Below are positions 59,019-64,000 of a stretch of DNA of 64,000 bases, piece after piece. This DNA is from Erodium maritimum. Its lineage: Eukaryota; Streptophyta; Magnoliopsida; Geraniales; Geraniaceae. Positions within the stretch are counted from its first letter, which is position 1. Each line of letters opens with the position of its first letter. The DNA lies in the NCBI GenBank assembly GCA_963921825.1, contig OY997588.1:131223203-131287202 (forward strand), given 5' to 3'. Under the pieces are notes generated by a model. The model was given only the letters and a program-made list of their open reading frames with translations. It made no database searches and was not told where the DNA came from. The translations under genes were made by a program, and so were the position numbers.

Positions 59019-60205
59019 GTCTAAGGTTCGATAGGTGGACCAATATGGAAGGCATCTCACCGACTTAATATTTAGTTTTAGGGTTGATTTCACCTTATTG
59101 TATCATATACAAAAAGGTCCGTTGTATCACATACAAACGGTCTAAGCACTTTAACAACAAATAAGTCATGCAATACCATGTATAAGTATAAAATTAAACG
59201 TGTCATAGCATAGCCCATTACTAAGTTGGTCTTCATAAGCCCATATGAAGACCAAAGGTCAATCCTAGGGGTGAAACAAAAACAAGCCTCCAAGAGAACT
59301 CTTCATCTTGAACCTCCGTCTTTGAGTTCCACCTCCCACTTTCCTTTTTGACCTTCCTTCAAAAAAAAATGCTTCTTCTTGAAAAACACGGTCTTCGGCT
59401 TTTCTTGTTACAAAGAACTTATTACAATAAAATAACGACACGCAGACCGTATTTAAATTACAAACCCAAATGAAATTATAGTAAGCAAATTGGTCGGGAT
59501 GGGCTATGTTATGCACCATGCATCAAGCAACACACTTACAATATCAACATATCATAAGAAACAAAATTATTCAATGATAATTGTAGCGCCTCTAACGGGG
59601 TGAAGGGGTTCGGAGAATTTTTCATTAAGGCATTTGAATTGCCAAAGAAAACCCTCATTGGAATTAATCCAACCATTGGATTTTATGATATTCGAACTTG
59701 TTTTAAAACAACTAGAATAACCACAATTCCATTAACAAATCACAATCATATTGTGAGTTAAACCATATGTTCATAACATAGTATTACAAAGTATTACTGC
59801 CCCCAAAAGGATGTTATCATCACTTGAACTAGGATGATACTAGCACTTGTGCATGCATGCTACTAGCATTTGCAAAATATGCTACTAGTAGTCATGCATG
59901 CGTGCTACTAGCACCTTCAACATTTCATAATCACATTATGAAATCAATTATCCATTCTCAATAGATTATTTTAACGGTTCATAACCGTGCACCCCATTAG
60001 AAAAACTAATTTGCATAATCATAGTTCACAACTATAACACATGTTGTATAATCCTACTATCCAACATGCCTAAATCATGAAAATTCAGCCTACAATCAAA
60101 CATGCATCAACACGCAACAACAAAAACCTCTTAAATACGAAAGCTCAAACAACAACCATGCATGCATGGTCGGTTGAAACGAATTACAAGAGGCTCTGAT
60201 ACCAC

Positions 60206-62045
60206 TGTTGGAATTCTAGGGAGCAAAGCACATCGGAAAATAAATTTTTTCCCTATAATAGCCTCAGGATCCATGTAATTCCGAGTAAACCGACAAACAA
60301 AAATTAAAGGAGAGATTACCTCTTCCAATTTTTCAGCTTGGTTCGAGACAAGGACCAACTTGCAGATCGTATAACTCAGCAACGAACCGTTGGAATGAAA
60401 ATCCCTCCGGTCAGATTGAAGGCCAATATGTGTAGAACGTTCACCCCAAAAATCAGAAAGATCGAACTTCGGATGAACCTCCGATCGAGCACTTTACAGT
60501 GGCTGGTCGGACAGAATCTGGGCAGAAAAATCTGGGCAGATTTTTCTCTTCTTCTTGCAAACAAAGAACACTCGAAACAAATGGGTTTGGTGGATTAAGT
60601 GTGAGTTGAGACGTTTCCAAAAGGATCCGTCCTCTACCGGTATCCACACCAACAAGATATCCCAAATCGCTTGTGTGCTAGCACAAAGGAAGAACACTTC
60701 TTCCTCTCTTTCTCTCTAACTCGTTTCTCTCTCTACCCTTTGAGAACCATTCTCAACACAATGAAAAATATGATTTTTCTTCTCTCTCTTGCATGCTTAT
60801 ATAACCCAACATGACCACACTTATTTTATTTGGAAAAACCCAACACTTGGACTTCCAACTTGGACAAGTGTCTCACTTAGGTTTTGCATGCTTACTATTC
60901 CTAAACATGACTCCACTGAGTCATTTCAAGCAAGTCCAACTCTTGGACTTTCTTTTATGACAAGTGTCTCATTTTAGGAGTAGTGCTCATGCAAAAATAC
61001 CATCTTTGGATTTCAAAATTTCAAGAGTCATTTTTGCATTTAAATTGCCCAACATAATCTTTATTATATTGGTAATTCGAAAAACGAGTTAATGAATAAA
61101 TAAATATTATATCATATATAATATATTATTTTATTCACTTGAGGGACTTCAAAAGTCCAATTCGATTTTGGGCTCGTTGTTGTGTGCGACCATGTAGGCA
61201 CATAACACGTGTTGGCAGTGGGCCCGAAATCCTCGTTTCGTCCACATGTCATAGTTGGCCTCTAGCAAGGCATTATGACTACCCAAACGTTTATGATGAT
61301 CGTTAATCCGACTTAACCTTTACCCGCTAATATGCTAACCCTTCTGTCAACGATATCTCGATCAAATAAGGCATAGGGCCGTCATCCTTATTTTATTCGA
61401 TCGCTGTTTCTTGATCTGAAGTAGACTGCCAGTGATAACTCTTTATCAATTCGCATGGCCATGCTTTTCCTGCAGTACCACTTATCAAGTGGCCCAAACG
61501 ATATCTCTCATATTTATATGAGTGACAGATCCCTTATCAGTCAACCATATCTCTCACACAGACACTTATGTACCCAATCACGGCCTTTATAATTGCCCGG
61601 TTAAAGACAACGTTTAACTGTGTCAAAGCACACAGCCACCTATGTAGAAATCATGATGACTATAAGGTCAGAGGACTTAATTCATATTACGGTACTGAGA
61701 AATACTCATGACAGTTCCTACGTAGTATTCTCATAGTGGGTCATCCAATGCCATTTCCCTAAATGACATCTATGATTTGACTTCATATCCAATATGTATG
61801 ATCAGTAAAACGTAATCATCAGCCAACATCATACTAGTCTTAGTATATCAGTAAGACCAGGGATCAAGTGAATAATACTCTATTACTTCTAAGAGTTTTA
61901 CTATCAGGTCCTCAACCCGATGATCTTAAGAAAGAATATTATTCACACTATTAACATTTCACAAATGGTAATAGTAGTGCCGATGTATTAATGAAATGAT
62001 AATGCCGTCCATAATCACGATTGCCCTAGGGCACAAAAACCAACA
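60206..62045 (-). mobile_element. copia LTR shared by elements B and C
   Basis: 1840 bp, TGTTGGAATTC ... AAAAACCAACA on the plus strand. It is the 5' LTR of element B (primer site at 60193-60204, 1-nt spacer). It is also the 3' LTR of the next copy, whose polypurine tract lies at 62046-62055. It is closely similar to 53235-55013 apart from a ~60-bp indel and scattered substitutions. Confidence 0.92.
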
Positions 62046-64000
62046 CTCCCACTTGCACTAGGTCCAATCGACATTACAAGTAATGCCTATTGACCTGACA
62101 TGACACTCATGTCCAATGTGCGGAAGCGCCTTGGTTATATGATCAGCCACATTATCATTTGTAGGTACTTTGCATATCTTAGCGTTTCCTCTCTCAATGA
62201 GATGGTAACGACTTAGGATGTGTTTGGATTTCTGGTGCGATATAGGCTCCTTGGCCTGTGCTATCGCCCCTTAGTTATCACAATACATGTTTACCGGATC
62301 TGATATACTAGGGATGATTCCCAAGCCGGATCCAAACACTTTCTTTAGCTGCATCCAATGCAGCTAACTACTCGTCTTCTGTTGTAGCAACCGTGTTTAG
62401 CTCCGAGCTTCTTAAGCTGAACTCACCTTCATTCAAACAAAAACACATAACCAGACTATGATTTCAAATCATCTATGTCAGTCTGGAAGCTAGCATCTAT
62501 GTAACTCTTTACAGCTAGTTCACTTTTCTGACCGCCATACAGCATAAAGGCATCCTTAGTCCTTCTCAAGTACTTAAGGATCCTTTAGCTGTCATCCAGT
62601 GACCTTCACATGGACCTGCCTGGTATCTACTCGTTGCACTTAATGCATACGAGACACTGTGTTTAGTACACAACATCGCATATAAGATAAACCCAATATC
62701 AGACGCATATGGGATTTTACTCATGCGGTCCCGCTCATCAAGTGTCATAAGACACTGAGTGTTGCTGAGACTAATGCCATGGGACATCGGCAAAAACCCT
62801 CTTTTAGAGTCTTGCATACTAAACCTTGACAACACCTTGTCAATGTAAGTGCTCTGACTTAGCCCCAGAAGCTTTCTAGATCTATCTCCAAAGATTTTGA
62901 TACCTAGTACATAGGCAGCTTCGCCTAGGTCCTTCATTGAAAAACATTGCCCTATATAGGGATGTCATTTTCAATAACCAGTATATCATCTATATACAGC
63001 ACTAAAAATACGATCTCGCTCCCACTAACCTTCTCGTACACACAAGGCCCATCTTTGTACTTGATGAAGTCAAACCCTTTGACTTATTCATCAAAACAAA
63101 GATTCCAACTTTGACGAGCCAGCTTTAATCCATGAATGGATTTCTGCTCCTAGTCAATATCACGTCATTAATCTTTGAAGTGAGAAACCCATATCTGATA
63201 GGGGCTTGACGTGTCCTATCAGACCTCCTTTGTACTTGTGGTACAACCTCAGGTACTACATTCTCTTGTTCATGTACTTGATTAACCATTTTAGGCACAA
63301 CGCTACTTTGTGGGTCTGTAACTTCTTTAAGTTCAACAGCCCTCCTAGTGTTTCTTTTGCAAATAAACTCTCTTTCTAAAATACTCCACCCCGAGCAACA
63401 AACACTTTGTTCTCCGTAGCGTTGTAGAAGTAATATCCTTTAGTTTCCTTAGGATATCCTACAAAGAGGAACTTCTCTGATTAAGGGCTAACTTATTCGT
63501 CGTTAGACGCTTCACATAAGTTACACATCCCCATATCCTTAGAAAAGACAAATCAGGAACCTTTCCTGTCCATATCTCATATGGTGTCTTATCTACTGCC
63601 TTTGGTGGTACTCTGTTCAAGACGAATGTAGTAGTTTCCAAAGTATATCTCCAAAATGAGATTGGGAGATCAATGTTACTCATCATAGACCAAACCATAT
63701 CTAATAGGGTTCGATTCCTCCGTTCATACACATCATTCCAATGTTGTATTCCAGGGGAAGTTAGTTGAGAAATGATCTCACAATCTTTCAGATGATCTAC
63801 TAACTCTTTGGCTCAAATATTCACTACTTCGGTCATATCGTAGTGCCTTAATATTTTGACCAAGTTGATTTAGTACTTCATTCTTGAAAATTTCGAACCT
63901 TTCAAAAATTCCAATTTGTTATGAAGTACCCAAATCCTCCTCTAGCAGTTGCACTTATTGGACCACATACATCTGAATGTATAATCCCCAATAAGCCACT
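62046..64000 (-). mobile_element. copia element C, internal domain (3' part, continues past window)
   Basis: Near-identical to 55014-56968 at a constant offset of 7032 bp, including the same stops and frameshifts. The RT fragment at 62566-62937 and the integrase fragment at 63459-63731 encode the same residues as 55534-55905 and 56427-56699. The window ends in the integrase region. Confidence 0.92.

Larger units (their letters stand above)
55014..60205 (-). mobile_element. copia element B, internal domain (inactive)
   Basis: On the minus strand: primer site TGGTATCAGAGC (60204-60193), a 1.75-kb leader with a hairpin array (58754-59018), gag (58446-57550), protease (57560-57130), integrase remnants including the C-terminal NRVPPKAVDKTPYEIW (56699-56427), RT remnants with MKDLGEAAYVLGIKIFGD and IPYASDIGFILYAML (55905-55534), then RNase H remnants with YCDN and SKHILSRYHLI (about 55260-55170). 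Pol contains many stops and frameshifts. Confidence 0.88.

Overview
This is nuclear DNA of a flowering plant. It has two multi-exon genes with plant introns, AT-rich spacers, and layer upon layer of Ty3-gypsy, Ty1-copia, LINE and MITE sequence. Only two host protein genes can be supported, both on the minus strand. One is a four-exon NADPH-dependent aldo-keto reductase (7272-13624, 321 aa, codeinone-reductase/chalcone-reductase-like AKR4 group). The other is a seven-exon nonaspanin/TM9SF endomembrane protein (38945-41698, 588 aa). Their exons splice in frame at GT-AG sites and keep the key family residues, so both look functional. About nine tenths of the window is transposon sequence.

Layout. 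1-5160: 3' end of a Ty3-gypsy element with its 2.8 kb LTR (LTR-A), inserted in a LINE reverse-transcriptase relic (5161-6612). 6778-13624: the reductase gene, with one Mutator-type MITE just downstream of its stop, a second in its last intron, and two ORF1-only LINEs in its 4.9 kb second intron. 13878-23546: a LINE split by gypsy LTR-B (14007-22058), itself interrupted by a reverse gypsy solo LTR (15947-19136) and a copia solo LTR (19364-21186); all three LTRs have perfect 5-bp target duplications. 23550-27225: AT-rich spacer with a hAT-like MITE and a PIF/Harbinger transposase relic. 27226-27425: 200-N assembly gap. 27426-38765: a decayed copia element (A) carrying a LINE, gypsy LTR-C and a truncated gypsy LTR-D. 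38945-41698: TM9SF gene, with a LINE (41887-43539) inserted just upstream of its promoter. 43717-48350: an ORF1-only LINE split by gypsy LTR-E. 48360-51182: 5' part of a minus-strand gypsy element (gag, leader, tRNA-iMet primer site, LTR end). 51183-53234: LTR-G. 53235-64000: a head-to-tail copia tandem (LTR, internal, LTR, internal) running off the window.

The six gypsy LTRs whose downstream half is present (A-F) share an architecture I cannot match to a description I know. Most have an upstream dyad that keeps pairing while its sequence changes and a consensus splice donor. All have a hypervariable GC-rich block, a copy-specific minisatellite, an invariant GNRA-tetraloop hairpin and a pyrimidine-rich splice acceptor. 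This suggests an intron lying inside the LTR. The minus-strand copia element has a second structured-RNA candidate: four leader hairpins with compensatory changes. The LINEs form an ORF1-only (HAL1-like) group without ORF2. These are the best candidates for undescribed biology here.
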